Shown here piece by piece: positions 44,841 through 56,117 of a stretch of DNA of 64,000 nucleotides. A program made the position numbers and the translations under genes. Source of the stretch: a bacterium (lineage in GTDB: Bacteria > Bacillota > Bacilli > Lactobacillales > Streptococcaceae). The stretch spans positions 1-64,000 of the forward strand of contig CAJNCP010000001.1 in NCBI GenBank assembly GCA_905221295.1. The letters are read 5' to 3'. The notes beneath the pieces were generated by a model. The model did not search any database and was not told the DNA's origin. It was given only the letters and a program-made list of their open reading frames with translations. Position 1 is the first letter of the stretch. The number at the start of each line of letters is the position of its first letter.

Positions 44841-46325
44841 TTATTTCCGATACAAGCGATCGTATTGGTAGAATGGGTCAAAGGTAACGTTGATGCCCAA
44901 TTTGCGAAGGACATTCTTGTCTTCGTCTGTCAAGATGATGGTTGAGTGGGCTTCGCTTCCTTTGAGATTCCCAAGTTCTTCCATGGCACGCGCAGCATCA
45001 GGATTTTCCATAGCTGTGATGGCTAGAGCAATCAAAATTTCATTTGAGTGGAGGCGAGGATTGCGACTGCCTAGATGGTTAATCTTGAGGCCTTGAATTG
45101 GTTTGACGACTTCAGGCTCGATTAATTTTACTTCCTTAGCGATGTTAGCTGATTTCTTAATGGCGTTGATCAAGGCAGCAGCTGTAGGGCCAAAGAGTTC
45201 TGAGTTTTTACCAGTTACGATTTCCCCATTTGGCAATTCAAGGGCTAGGGCAGGGCCACCGGTTTCTTCAGCTTTTTGACGTGCAGCGACAGCAACCTTA
45301 CGGTCTGCAGGTGTGATACCGAGGTCGTTCATGAGCAGTTCAATCTTCTTGACAGCAGTTTCTCCGACTTTTTCAGCTTTAAAATCAAGTACAGTTTGAT
45401 AGTAGCGACGGATGATTTCCTGTTTTGAAGCTTCGATAGCAGCTTCATTATCAGTAATAGCAAAACCAACCATGTTGACACCCATGTCTGTTGGTGAAGC
45501 GTATGGAGATTCACCGAGAATGCGTTCCAACATACGTTTAAGCACTGGAAAAATTTCGATATCACGGTTGTAATTGACCGTTGTTTCTCCGTAAGTTTGA
45601 AGATGGAAAGGGTCAATCATATTGACATCGTCAAGGTCTGCAGTTGCAGCCTCGTAGGCCAAATTGACCGGATGATGAAGGGGAAGATTCCAAACTGGGA
45701 AGGTTTCAAACTTAGCGTAACCAGACTTGATGCCATTGAGTTGGTCATGGTACATATTGGACATACAAGTGGCCAATTTTCCAGAACCAGGTCCAGGAGC
45801 GGTTACGACAATCAAGTTGCGACTGGTTTTGATGTAGTCGTTTTTCCCCATGCCTTCTGGAGAAATGATGTGATCCATATCCGTTGGATATCCTTTGATT
45901 GGATAATGAAGATAAGAATCAATTCCATTTTTCTCAAGCTGGTTTCGGAAGGCATCTGCAGCGGGTTGTCCTGCGTATTGTGTGATGACAACCGAACCAA
46001 CAAAAATTCCCAGTTCATTGAATTTATCAATTAAACGAAGAACTTCTTGGTCATAAGAAATGCCTAGGTCGCCACGCGCTTTGGAATGCTCGATGTTGCT
46101 TGCGTTAATGGCGATCACAACTTCAACCTGCTCTTTCAATTCTTGCAAGAGCTTGATTTTATTGTCAGGCTCATAACCAGGAAGGACTCGAGCAGCGTGG
46201 AAATCTTCTAACATTTTGCCACCAAACTCCAAGTAGAGCTTGCCGTCAAATTGGTTAATGCGCTCCAAAATGTGGTCGCGCTGTAGATTCAAATATTGTT
46301 CAGAACTAAAAGCTTGTTTTTTCAT
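44841..46325 (-). CDS. DUF1846 family protein
   Basis: 494 residues, the usual full length. It shows the conserved N-terminus [36 protein letters not shown], a P-loop-like [22 protein letters not shown] (about residues 176-197) and the C-terminal [44 protein letters not shown]. Family structures exist but no enzyme activity is established; the P-loop-like region suggests nucleotide binding. Start ATG follows GAGG. A TATAAT box lies on the minus strand at 46350-46345. It sits between luxS and dexB, as in pneumococci, on its own transcript. Confidence 0.9.
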   Translation of the reverse strand: MKKQAFSSEQYLNLQRDHILERINQFDGKLYLEFGGKMLEDFHAARVLPGYEPDNKIKLLQELKEQVEVVIAINASNIEHSKARGDLGISYDQEVLRLIDKFNELGIFVGSVVITQYAGQPAADAFRNQLEKNGIDSYLHYPIKGYPTDMDHIISPEGMGKNDYIKTSRNLIVVTAPGPGSGKLATCMSNMYHDQLNGIKSGYAKFETFPVWNLPLHHPVNLAYEAATADLDDVNMIDPFHLQTYGETTVNYNRDIEIFPVLKRMLERILGESPYASPTDMGVNMVGFAITDNEAAIEASKQEIIRRYYQTVLDFKAEKVGETAVKKIELLMNDLGITPADRKVAVAARQKAEETGGPALALELPNGEIVTGKNSELFGPTAAALINAIKKSANIAKEVKLIEPEVVKPIQGLKINHLGSRNPRLHSNEILIALAITAMENPDAARAMEELGNLKGSEAHSTIILTDEDKNVLRKLGINVTFDPFYQYDRLYRK

Positions 46326-46405
46326 TTTTTTACCTCTGACCTCTATTATAATAAAAAATTGGAAGATAGGAAACTACGGAGCTAAAAAAGAAATTAAAAA
46401 GATTA

Positions 46406-46443
46406 GGCAAACGCTTGCACTAAGTTAAAAAAAGCGCTATCAT
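46406..46443 (+). promoter_or_regulatory. dexB promoter with cre-like site on the -35
   Basis: GGCAAACGCTTGCA (46406-46419) matches the cre consensus TGNAANCGNTNNCA except at the first base. The -35 TTGCAC (46415-46420) overlaps it; 17-bp spacer; -10 TATCAT (46438-46443). Binding of CcpA here would block transcription. Confidence 0.7.
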
Positions 46444-46468
46444 AGACTATAGATTATTAAAATAATGA

Positions 46469-48088
<1,620 letters not shown>

Positions 48089-48095
48089 AATAAGT

Positions 48096-48128
48096 GAACC
48101 TCAAGCCTTTGATGCTTGAGGTTCTTTT
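48096..48128 (+). terminator. dexB terminator
   Basis: Perfect 11-bp stem GAACCTCAAGC / GCTTGAGGTTC with a 7-nt loop and TTTT. Confidence 0.92.
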
Positions 48129-48198
48129 ACTGAAAAATATATAGAAAACCCTTTAAAAAATATTTGTTAGAATTTTCTAAAAAATCTGGCGAAAGTTC

Positions 48199-48226
48199 TT
48201 GCTTTTATGAAAAAATAGGGTATAAT
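48199..48226 (+). promoter_or_regulatory. Promoter of first ali gene
   Basis: -35 TTGCTT (48199-48204), 16-bp spacer, -10 TATAAT (48221-48226). Confidence 0.65.
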
Positions 48227-48257
48227 GGTGAAAACACTATCTTTAAGGAGATTACTT

Positions 48258-50225
48258 ATGAAATCGAAAAAGTGGCTCTTAGGAGCAGGTGCTGTTTTGA
48301 GTGCAGCCCTACTGTTAACTGCTTGTGGGCAAAGTGAAAAGAAAGCGGATGCTCCCAAAACATTCTCTTATGTCTACGCTATGGATCCATCTTCTTTGGA
48401 CTATAGTGTGACGAGCAAGAGCTCAACCTCTGACGTTATAGCAAACGTTGTTGATGGTCTTTTGGAAAATGATAAGTATGGGAACTTAATTCCATCACTT
48501 GCAGAAGACTGGTCTGTTTCAAAGGATGGTTTGACTTACACCTACAAACTTCGTAAGGGTGTAAAATGGTATACTTCTGATGGAGAAGAATACGCTGAAG
48601 TTAAAGCTAAAGACTTTGTTACTGGGCTTAAACATGCTGCTGACGGAAAATCAGATGGTCTTTCTTTGATTCAGGATTCTATCAAAGGTTTGGCAGAGTA
48701 TGTTAGTGGTGAGAGCAATGATTTCTCTACCGTAGGAGTTAAGGCTGTTGATGATTATACGGTAGAATATACGCTCAACAAACCAGAGAGTTTCTGGAAC
48801 TCTAAGGTCACAACAGCAACCATGCTTCCAGTCAATGAAGAATTTTTGAATTCTAAAGGGAGCGACTACGGTGCACCAACCCCATCAGGTATCCTATATA
48901 ATGGTCCTTATTTCTTGAAATCGTTGACTTCAAAATCAGTCATTGAATATGAAAAGAATCCAAACTACTGGGATAAGGACAATGTCAAGATTGACAATAT
49001 TAAACTAACTTTCTACGATGGATCAGACCAGGAATCTTTGATTCGTAGCTTTACACAAGGAGCTTATACAACAGCCCGTCTCTTCCCAACAAGCTCAAAC
49101 TTTGAGTCAACTAAACAAGAGTATGGCGATAAGATTGTCTACAGTCCACAAGAAGCGACAAGCTACTACCTCACGGTTAACGTAAACCGCCAATCTTACA
49201 ATAAAACAGCCAAAACAGACGAAGCTCAAAAAACATCAACGAAAGAAGCTCTTCTCAACAAGAACTTCCGTCAGGCGCTGAACTTTGCCCTTGACCGTCA
49301 CTCATACACTGCTCAGTTGAATGGTGAAGAAGGTGCGAACAAGATTATCCGTAACAGCCTAGTGCCTCATGACTACGTTCAAGTAGGTGAAAAAACCTTT
49401 GGAGAGTTGGCGCAGGCAGAGCTCGTTTCATATGGAGACCAATGGAAAGATGTAGCCCTTACAGATGGCAAGGATACGATTTACAGTCCTGAAAAAGCTA
49501 AGGCAGCCTTTGCTAAAGCCAAGGAAGAATTGCAGGGCAAGGGGGTTACCTTCCCAATCCATTTGGACATCCCGGTTGAACAAACAGATGTAATCGCGGT
49601 TCAACAAACCAACTCACTCAAACAGTCTATTGAATCATCACTTGGTACAGAGAATGTCATTGTCGATGTCCTTCAAATGACTGATAATGAGAAAATGAGC
49701 ATTACATCTCAAGCCAAGGTTCCATCCCAAAAAGACTATGACTTGAACGGAACTGGTTGGGGGCCAGACTATCAAGACCCAGCTACCTACCTCAACATTC
49801 TTGATGCCAAGAAGGGTTCAGCCCTTAAACACTTGGGGATCACTCGCGGAAAAGATCCAGAAGTGATGGCTCAAGTTGGACTGGACGAATACAAGAAACT
49901 CTTGGATGATGCTGCAGCTGAAACCAGCGACCTTAATAAGCGTTATGAAAAATACGCTAAAGCTCAAGCTTGGGTGTCAGACAGCTCGCTCTTAATCCCA
50001 GTTGCTTCTTCAGGTGGTTCTCCAACGGTTAGCCGTACTGTACCATTCACAAAAGCATACTCTCAAGTCGGAATCAAGGGAGACCCATTTGTGTTCAAAG
50101 GTTTGGAGTTGCAAAATGATGTTGTGACTGCAAAAGAATACGAAGAAGCCTTCAAGAAATGGCAGCAAGAAAAAATCGAGACAAATGCCAAATACCAAAA
50201 AGAACTTGAAAAACATGTCAAGTAA
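48258..50225 (+). CDS. Oligopeptide-binding lipoprotein, AliA/AliB family (AliB-like copy 1)
   Basis: 655-residue type 5 solute-binding protein of an oligopeptide ABC importer, anchored outside the membrane by a lipidated Cys: signal MKSKKWLLGAGAVLSAALLLTAC, Cys at about residue 23. The SBP_bac_5 domain spans about 60-560 with LLENDKYGNLIPSLAEDWSVSKDGLTYTYKLRKG. No permease or ATPase accompanies it, as for other Ali proteins that share the Ami permease. I chose the ATG at 48258 (AAGGAG upstream) over 48225, which coincides with the -10 box. Its place between dexB and wzg resembles the aliB-like ORFs (aliC/aliD) of unencapsulated pneumococci and S. mitis; the exact ortholog is unsure. Confidence 0.88.
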   Translation: MKSKKWLLGAGAVLSAALLLTACGQSEKKADAPKTFSYVYAMDPSSLDYSVTSKSSTSDVIANVVDGLLENDKYGNLIPSLAEDWSVSKDGLTYTYKLRKGVKWYTSDGEEYAEVKAKDFVTGLKHAADGKSDGLSLIQDSIKGLAEYVSGESNDFSTVGVKAVDDYTVEYTLNKPESFWNSKVTTATMLPVNEEFLNSKGSDYGAPTPSGILYNGPYFLKSLTSKSVIEYEKNPNYWDKDNVKIDNIKLTFYDGSDQESLIRSFTQGAYTTARLFPTSSNFESTKQEYGDKIVYSPQEATSYYLTVNVNRQSYNKTAKTDEAQKTSTKEALLNKNFRQALNFALDRHSYTAQLNGEEGANKIIRNSLVPHDYVQVGEKTFGELAQAELVSYGDQWKDVALTDGKDTIYSPEKAKAAFAKAKEELQGKGVTFPIHLDIPVEQTDVIAVQQTNSLKQSIESSLGTENVIVDVLQMTDNEKMSITSQAKVPSQKDYDLNGTGWGPDYQDPATYLNILDAKKGSALKHLGITRGKDPEVMAQVGLDEYKKLLDDAAAETSDLNKRYEKYAKAQAWVSDSSLLIPVASSGGSPTVSRTVPFTKAYSQVGIKGDPFVFKGLELQNDVVTAKEYEEAFKKWQQEKIETNAKYQKELEKHVK

Positions 50226-50236
50226 TCTATAAACAG

Positions 50237-50272
50237 AAAAGGAAGTTGCAGGAAACTGTGCTCCCTTTTTTG
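50237..50272 (+). terminator. Terminator after first ali gene
   Basis: Imperfect stem AAAAGG...CAG / CTG...CCTTTT with an A-rich loop, followed by T's. Confidence 0.65.
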
Positions 50273-50305
50273 TTTTGAGATACCAGTTGTCATAAAAGCA
50301 GTAAC

Positions 50306-50334
50306 TTTACATTTTTGAATAAATTTGATAAAAT
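50306..50334 (+). promoter_or_regulatory. Promoter of second ali gene
   Basis: -35 TTTACA (50306-50311), 17-bp spacer, extended -10 TGA-TAAAAT (50326-50334). Confidence 0.7.
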
Positions 50335-50372
50335 ATGGCTATGTTATAAAAACTGACATAAAGGAGTGAATG

Positions 50373-52334
50373 ATGATCAAACTGAAAAAAAGACTAATCG
50401 GGACAGGTCTTGTCTTAGCGACAGGGATTTTGCTCTCTGCATGTGGACAGTCCAACACAGATACTAGCACTTATTCATCAACATTTAGTGCGAATCCAAC
50501 AACTTTTAACTATCTCCTAGATTATTATGCAGATAACACTGCCGTTATTACCAATCTTGTAGATGGTTTGTTAGAAAATGACAGCTATGGGAACCTCGTA
50601 CCTGCTCTTGCGGAGGATTGGTCTGTTTCATCAGATGGTTTGACCTATACCTACAAGCTTAGAAAAGATGCCAAGTGGTATACGGCTGATGGTGAGGAAT
50701 ACGCTTCAGTTAAAGCTCAGGATTTTGTCACTGGGATCAAATATGCCGCGGACAATAAGGGGCAAGCCATGGATCTGATCCAAAATTCAATCAAGGGATT
50801 GAATGACTATGTGACGGGTGTGACCAATGACTTTTCAACTGTCGGTGTCAAAGCCTTGGATGATTACACAGTCGAGTACACTTTGACTCGACCAGAGCCA
50901 TACTGGAATTCAAAGACAACCAACAGTATCCTTTTCCCGGTTAACGAAGAGTTTTTGAAATCAAAGGATAAAGAATTTGGAACCTTGACGCCAAACAGCA
51001 TCCTTTACAATGGACCCTACTTGTTAAAAGATTTCACATCAAAATCTTCCATCGAGTATGTGAAGAATCCTAACTACTATGATCATGACAAGGTGACCAT
51101 TGAGAAAGTTAAACTAGCATATTTTGATGGCTCTGATCAGGAGATGACCATTCGAAACTTTGAAAGTGGTGCCTATACGCTTGCGGGAGTCTATCCAAAT
51201 AGCTCGAGCTATGCCAAGACGAAAGAAAAATACCAAGACAATATCGTTTATAGCTTACAAGACAAGACTTCTTGGTACTTCAACTTTAATGTAAACCGTA
51301 AAGCTTATAACCACACAGCTAAAACGACGGATGAGCAAAAGAAATCAACACAAACAGCGATTTTAAATAAAAATTTCCGTCAGTCCTTGAACTTTGCCAT
51401 TGATCGTACGGCCTACTCTGCCCAATCTAACGGGCAAGAAGCAGCAAGTAAGACCCTTCGTAATACCCTTGTTCCCCCGACATTTGTGCAGGTAGGAGAC
51501 AAGAGCTTTGGAGAAGTGGTTTCTTCTAAACTTGTTCAGTATGGAACAGAGTGGTCAGAAATCAACTTGGCGGATGCCCAAGACGGTTACTTCAACAAGG
51601 AAAAAGCCCAAGCCAAATTTGCGGAAGCTAAAAAGGAATTGGAAGCCCAAGGGGTGACCTTCCCGATTCATTTGGACATCCCGGTTGATCAGACGAATAA
51701 AAATGCGGTCTCTGGTATGAACTCGGTTAAACAAACCCTTGAAACAGTACTAGGTTCTGACAATATCGTCATTGATGTTCAACAGCTTTCTACAGATGAC
51801 TTTGGAAATGTTGCCTTCCTAGCACCAAATCCAGCAGCTCGTGACTACGACCTAAACTTTGATGGCTGGGTTGGTGATTACCAAGATCCGTCAACTTATC
51901 TGGATCCATTTAATGCCGAAGATGGTTTTTATCTCAAAATTTTTGGTCTAGATGTTAAGGAAGACCAAGAACTGATCAAGAGTCTAGGACTTGATACCTA
52001 TACGAAACTTTTAAAAGAAGCAGACGCTGAGAATCAAGATGTCGCTAAGCGTTATGAAAAATATGCTGAAGCTCAAGCTTGGATGATTGATAATTCTCTA
52101 GTCATGTCCGCTATGTCAAATGGTGGAACAGCCTCTGTGACCAAAGTAACTCCCTTTACACGTGCCTACTCTCTAGTGGGAATTAAAGGTGATGGAAATA
52201 ACTACAAGTACATGAGACTGCAAAAAGATCCTGTTACCAAGAAACAGTTTGATGAAGCCAAGGCTAAGTGGGAAGAAGAAAGTAAAAAGGCTATCGAAAA
52301 GAGTCAAAAAGAATTTGAAAATCATATCAAATAA
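50373..52334 (+). CDS. Oligopeptide-binding lipoprotein, AliA/AliB family (AliB-like copy 2)
   Basis: 653 residues, a tandem paralog of the preceding gene: signal peptide with lipobox LLSAC (Cys about residue 23), type 5 binding domain with LLENDSYGNLVPALAEDWSVSSDGLTYTYKLRKDAKWY and NGPYLLKDFTSKSSIEYVKNPNYYD. Large parts align residue by residue with copy 1 (for example VTFPIHLDIPV and the C-terminal coiled, Lys/Glu-rich ending), but the ligand-pocket regions differ, so the two probably bind different peptides. ATG at 50373 has better spacing (6 nt) from AAGGAG than the one at 50370. It has its own promoter and terminator. Confidence 0.88.
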   Translation: MIKLKKRLIGTGLVLATGILLSACGQSNTDTSTYSSTFSANPTTFNYLLDYYADNTAVITNLVDGLLENDSYGNLVPALAEDWSVSSDGLTYTYKLRKDAKWYTADGEEYASVKAQDFVTGIKYAADNKGQAMDLIQNSIKGLNDYVTGVTNDFSTVGVKALDDYTVEYTLTRPEPYWNSKTTNSILFPVNEEFLKSKDKEFGTLTPNSILYNGPYLLKDFTSKSSIEYVKNPNYYDHDKVTIEKVKLAYFDGSDQEMTIRNFESGAYTLAGVYPNSSSYAKTKEKYQDNIVYSLQDKTSWYFNFNVNRKAYNHTAKTTDEQKKSTQTAILNKNFRQSLNFAIDRTAYSAQSNGQEAASKTLRNTLVPPTFVQVGDKSFGEVVSSKLVQYGTEWSEINLADAQDGYFNKEKAQAKFAEAKKELEAQGVTFPIHLDIPVDQTNKNAVSGMNSVKQTLETVLGSDNIVIDVQQLSTDDFGNVAFLAPNPAARDYDLNFDGWVGDYQDPSTYLDPFNAEDGFYLKIFGLDVKEDQELIKSLGLDTYTKLLKEADAENQDVAKRYEKYAEAQAWMIDNSLVMSAMSNGGTASVTKVTPFTRAYSLVGIKGDGNNYKYMRLQKDPVTKKQFDEAKAKWEEESKKAIEKSQKEFENHIK

Positions 52335-52341
52335 AAAGTTG

Positions 52342-52375
52342 AAATAAGGTCTCTTGCAAGGGATCTTATTTTTGT
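52342..52375 (+). terminator. Terminator after second ali gene
   Basis: Stem AAATAAGGTC / GATCTTATTT (one G-T pair) with a 10-nt loop and T's. The remaining DNA up to the wzg start carries only the promoter below. Confidence 0.8.
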
Positions 52376-52483
52376 TTGCTCAAGCTCCTAAATAATGAAA
52401 GCGGTCACTTCGAAATATAGCTAAGAAAAAATGAATGAAAACGCTGAGAATTAGGGGAATAAATGGAATTTATCTTGTATCTA

Positions 52484-52492
52484 TGATATAAT
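52484..52492 (+). promoter_or_regulatory. Capsule operon promoter (extended -10)
   Basis: TGA-TATAAT (52484-52492), 32 nt before wzg; the -35 region is weak. It would drive the whole operon, since no terminator was seen between here and the window end. Confidence 0.65.
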
Positions 52493-52523
52493 GATTCTAA
52501 TTATTGACGTATAGAGGAGTATC

Positions 52524-53969
52524 ATGAGTAGACCTTCAAAGAGAGCTCGTTCGGGCAATATGAAGCGCAATATTAATATGTTTTTGCTAACCATTTATCT
52601 AATTTTGGGTGGTTTTTTGTTGTTTCTAATCTTTCGACACAACATACTTGCGTTCAGATATCTCAATTTAGTCGCAGCAGTCTTGGTTTTAATGGTAGCT
52701 GTCATCAGTTTTCTTCTGATTTTTTATAAAAAAGCTGAGAAGTTCACCGTTTTGCTATTGATTTTGTCTATTCTTATAGGATCTGTTTCTTTATTTACAG
52801 TCCAACAATTTATTGGCTTAACCAATCGTTTGAATGCGACGTCTAATTATTCAGAGTATTCGATTAGTGTTGTGGTTTTAAAAGACAGCGATATCAATGA
52901 TGTTAGCCAGTTAGACAGTGTTATGGCTCCAACCGAAACGGATAATGAGAATATTCAAAAATTACTTACAGATATTAAATCAAGTCAAGGTAAGGAACTG
53001 GCAGTAGAGCAGAGTGCTTCTTATCTAGCGGCTTATAAGAGCCTGCTTGCAGGTGACACAAAGGCGATTGTTTTAAATAGTGTCTTTGAAAATATCATTG
53101 AATCAGAATATCCTGACCATGCTGCAAAAATCAAAAAAATTTATACCAAGGAGTTGACCAAAAAAGTGGCGGCTCCGAAGGCGACCAAGAGTCAATCGTT
53201 TAACATTTATGTGAGTGGGATTGATACCTACGGGCCAATTAGTTCGGTTTCGCGGTCAGACGTCAATATCCTGATGACCGTCAATCGCGACACCAAAAAA
53301 ATCCTTTTGACAACAACGCCACGTGATTCCTATGTTCCGATTGCAGACGGGGGCAACAACCAAAAGGACAAATTGACCCACGCAGGAATCTATGGAGTGG
53401 ATGCTTCTATCCACACTTTGGAAAATCTCTATGGTCTAGATATTAACTATTACGTTCGCTTGAATTTTACATCATTCCTTAAATTGATTGACCTTTTAGG
53501 TGGTGTAGACGTTTATAATGATCAGGATTTTACATCTCTACACGGGAAGTTCCATTTCCCTGTTGGTAATGTACATCTTGACTCAGAACAAGCTCTTGGT
53601 TTTGTTCGAGAACGCTATTCTCTAGCAGATGGTGACCGAGATCGTGGACGCAATCAGCAAAAAGTAATCGTGGCCATTATTCAAAAATTGACCTCAACTG
53701 AAGCCTTGAAAAATTATGACCATATCATTCAAGGTCTACAAGACTCTCTCCAAACCAATATGCCACTTGAGACCATGATGGACTTGGTCAATACACAGTT
53801 GGAGAGCGGTGGCAACTATAAGGTCCACTCTCAAGACCTAAAAGGAACAGGTCGAATGGATCTTCCTTCTTATGCGATGCCAGATAGCAACCTCTACATG
53901 ATGGAAATTGATGATAGTAGTTTAGCTGCTGTCAAGTCGGCAATTCAAGATGTGATGGAGGGTAGATGA
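52524..53969 (+). CDS. wzg: Capsule biosynthesis LCP protein Wzg (CpsA)
   Basis: First gene of the capsule operon. 481 residues: three membrane segments (about 18-38, 46-70, 75-95), an extracellular accessory domain (about 105-215), then the LCP domain (about 225-475) with [50 protein letters not shown] and the arginine-rich [23 protein letters not shown], which binds the lipid-linked polymer. It attaches capsule to peptidoglycan. Start follows GAGGAG. The next gene begins 1 nt after the stop. Confidence 0.95.
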   Translation: MSRPSKRARSGNMKRNINMFLLTIYLILGGFLLFLIFRHNILAFRYLNLVAAVLVLMVAVISFLLIFYKKAEKFTVLLLILSILIGSVSLFTVQQFIGLTNRLNATSNYSEYSISVVVLKDSDINDVSQLDSVMAPTETDNENIQKLLTDIKSSQGKELAVEQSASYLAAYKSLLAGDTKAIVLNSVFENIIESEYPDHAAKIKKIYTKELTKKVAAPKATKSQSFNIYVSGIDTYGPISSVSRSDVNILMTVNRDTKKILLTTTPRDSYVPIADGGNNQKDKLTHAGIYGVDASIHTLENLYGLDINYYVRLNFTSFLKLIDLLGGVDVYNDQDFTSLHGKFHFPVGNVHLDSEQALGFVRERYSLADGDRDRGRNQQKVIVAIIQKLTSTEALKNYDHIIQGLQDSLQTNMPLETMMDLVNTQLESGGNYKVHSQDLKGTGRMDLPSYAMPDSNLYMMEIDDSSLAAVKSAIQDVMEGR

Positions 53970-53970
53970 G

Positions 53971-54702
53971 ATGATTGATATTCATTCGCACATAGTCTTT
54001 GATGTAGATGATGGACCAAAATCAAGAGAAGAAAGCAAGGCTCTCTTGGCAGAAGCTTATCATCAGGGAGTACGGATGATTGTTTCCACCTCTCACCGTC
54101 GCAAAGGTATGTTTGAGACTCCAGAAGAGAAGATCGCTGCTAATTTTCGCCAGGTGCAGGAACTCGCCAAGGAAGTGGCAGATGACTTGGTGATTGCTTA
54201 TGGAGCGGAGATTTATTATACACGAGATGTCCTTGATAAACTAGAACAAGGGCTGCTCCCCACCCTCAATGCTAGTCGTTATGCCCTGATTGAGTTTAGT
54301 ATGGATACACCATATCGTGACATTCATAGTGCATTAAGCAAAATCTTGATGTTAGGTGTTACCCCGGTCATTGCCCATATCGAGCGCTATGATGCTCTTG
54401 AACAAAATGAAAAACGTGTTCGTGAGCTGATTGCAATGGGGTGTTACACACAAGTAAATAGTTCACACGTCCTCAAACCCAAACTTTTTGGAGAACGCTA
54501 CAAGTTCATGAAAAAAAGAGCTCAGTATTTTTTAGAGCATGATCTAGTCCATATGATTGCAAGTGATATGCACAATCTAGACGGTAGACCTCCTCATATG
54601 GCCGAAGCTTATAGCATAATTGCCAAAAAGTATGGGGAAGAGAAGGCGAGAGAACTCTTTGAAGAAAATCCTCGACAAATTGTAATGAATCAACTAATTT
54701 AG
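53971..54702 (+). CDS. wzh: Tyrosine-protein phosphatase Wzh (CpsB), PHP family
   Basis: 243-residue manganese-dependent phosphotyrosine phosphatase that dephosphorylates the kinase Wze and so modulates capsule length and attachment. PHP metal-binding motifs are in order: [15 protein letters not shown] (2-16), VSTSHRRKG (about 36-44), GAEIYY (about 77), [10 protein letters not shown] (about 131-140) and [12 protein letters not shown] (about 196-207). Starts 1 nt after wzg and ends 8 nt before wzd. Standard position in the wzg-wzh-wzd-wze block. Confidence 0.95.
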   Translation: MIDIHSHIVFDVDDGPKSREESKALLAEAYHQGVRMIVSTSHRRKGMFETPEEKIAANFRQVQELAKEVADDLVIAYGAEIYYTRDVLDKLEQGLLPTLNASRYALIEFSMDTPYRDIHSALSKILMLGVTPVIAHIERYDALEQNEKRVRELIAMGCYTQVNSSHVLKPKLFGERYKFMKKRAQYFLEHDLVHMIASDMHNLDGRPPHMAEAYSIIAKKYGEEKARELFEENPRQIVMNQLI

Positions 54703-54710
54703 GAGAAATG

Positions 54711-55403
54711 ATGAAAGAACAAAATACTATGGAAATTGATGTATTTCAATTGTTAAATACCTTGTGGAAACGGAAATTGATTATTGCTTTGGTTGCTATC
54801 GTAACGGGAGCGATTGCCTTTGCATATAGTAGCTTTATTATAAAACCAGAGTATACAAGTACAACGCGTATTTATGTAGTCAACCGTAACCAAGGGGACA
54901 AGCCAGGCTTGACAAATCAGGACTTGCAGGCAGGTTCTTATCTTGTTAAAGACTACCGTGAAATCATTCTTTCCCAAGACGTGTTAGAGAAGGTTGTAAC
55001 AGATTTGCAACTCGATATGCCGACCAAAAATCTTGCTAGTAAAATACAAGTAACTGTACCAGTTGATACACGTATTGTTTCTATTTCCGTCAAGGACAAG
55101 CAGCCGGAGGAAGCAAGTCGTATCGCTAACTCCTTGCGTGAGATTGCAGCTCAAAAAATCATTAGCGTAACGCGTGTGTCTGATGTGACAACGCTTGAAG
55201 AAGCGCGACCAGCCACTTCCCCTTCATCTCCAAATATCCGTCGTAATACTTTGATAGGTTTTCTCGGAGGTTTAGGTGTGGTAGTTGTCGTCGTTCTCTT
55301 GGTTGAGTTGCTAGATGTCCGTGTCAAGCGCCCAGAGGATATCGAAGACGTTATGCAAATTCCACTCTTAGGGGTCATTCCAAATTTGGATAAATTGAAA
55401 TAG
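54711..55403 (+). CDS. wzd: Capsule chain-length/export regulator Wzd (CpsC)
   Basis: 230-residue polysaccharide co-polymerase, the membrane half of a split bacterial tyrosine kinase. Two membrane helices (about 19-40 and 174-195) flank an extracellular domain; the second is followed by a cytoplasmic tail ([31 protein letters not shown]) that activates Wze. The N-terminal Wzz region [26 protein letters not shown] is diagnostic. Of the two ATG codons (54708, 54711), the second has better spacing from AGGAG. Confidence 0.94.
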   Translation: MKEQNTMEIDVFQLLNTLWKRKLIIALVAIVTGAIAFAYSSFIIKPEYTSTTRIYVVNRNQGDKPGLTNQDLQAGSYLVKDYREIILSQDVLEKVVTDLQLDMPTKNLASKIQVTVPVDTRIVSISVKDKQPEEASRIANSLREIAAQKIISVTRVSDVTTLEEARPATSPSSPNIRRNTLIGFLGGLGVVVVVVLLVELLDVRVKRPEDIEDVMQIPLLGVIPNLDKLK

Positions 55404-55412
55404 GAGAGAACG

Positions 55413-56096
55413 ATGCCAACATTAGAAATCACACAGAAAAAATTGGAGCTCGCAAAAAAGGCAGAGGAATATTATAATGCCTTGCGTACAAATATACAGT
55501 TAAGTGGAGATAATTTGAAAGTGTTTTCTATCACTTCTGTGAAATCAGGAGAAGGAAAATCAACGACTTCCACTAATATCGCTTGGGCTTTTGCGCGTGC
55601 AGGCTATAAAACCCTATTGATTGATGCGGATATTCGTAACTCGGTCATGTCAGGTGTCTTTAGATCTAGAGAGAAGATTACTGGTTTAACAGAGTTTTTA
55701 TCCGGTACAACAGACTTGTCACAAGGTCTATGTGACACCAATGTTGAAAATCTCTTTGTCATTCAGGCGGGTTCAATTTCACCAAATCCCACAGCTCTTT
55801 TACAAAGTGAAAATTTCAGAACGATGCTAGATACCCTGCGTAAATATTTTGACTATATCATTGTGGATACTGCTCCCGTAGGTATCGTGATTGATGCAGT
55901 TATTGTGACACAGAAATGTGATGCCTCTGTTTTGATTACGGCAGTTGGTGAAGCACATCGCCGTGATGTTCAAAAGGCGAAAGAGCAGTTGGAACAAACA
56001 GGCAAGCCATTTTTAGGGGTTGTGTTGAATAAATTCGATACTTCAGTAGACAAATACGGTTCTTATGGAAATTATGGAGATTACGGAAAAAAATAA
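55413..56096 (+). CDS. wze: Autophosphorylating tyrosine kinase Wze (CpsD)
   Basis: 227-residue BY-kinase, cytoplasmic partner of Wzd. Walker A VKSGEGKSTTSTNIAWAFA (about 44-62), Walker A' TLLIDADIRNSVM (about 68-80), Walker B YIIVDTAPVGIVIDA (about 149-163). The C-terminal tail YGSYGNYGDYGKK holds a cluster of four tyrosines, the autophosphorylation sites removed by Wzh. Starts 9 nt after wzd following AGGAG. Codes for the switch controlling capsule assembly together with wzg-wzh-wzd. Confidence 0.95.
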   Translation: MPTLEITQKKLELAKKAEEYYNALRTNIQLSGDNLKVFSITSVKSGEGKSTTSTNIAWAFARAGYKTLLIDADIRNSVMSGVFRSREKITGLTEFLSGTTDLSQGLCDTNVENLFVIQAGSISPNPTALLQSENFRTMLDTLRKYFDYIIVDTAPVGIVIDAVIVTQKCDASVLITAVGEAHRRDVQKAKEQLEQTGKPFLGVVLNKFDTSVDKYGSYGNYGDYGKK

Positions 56097-56117
56097 AAAA
56101 TAGGTTGGGGGATAGAG

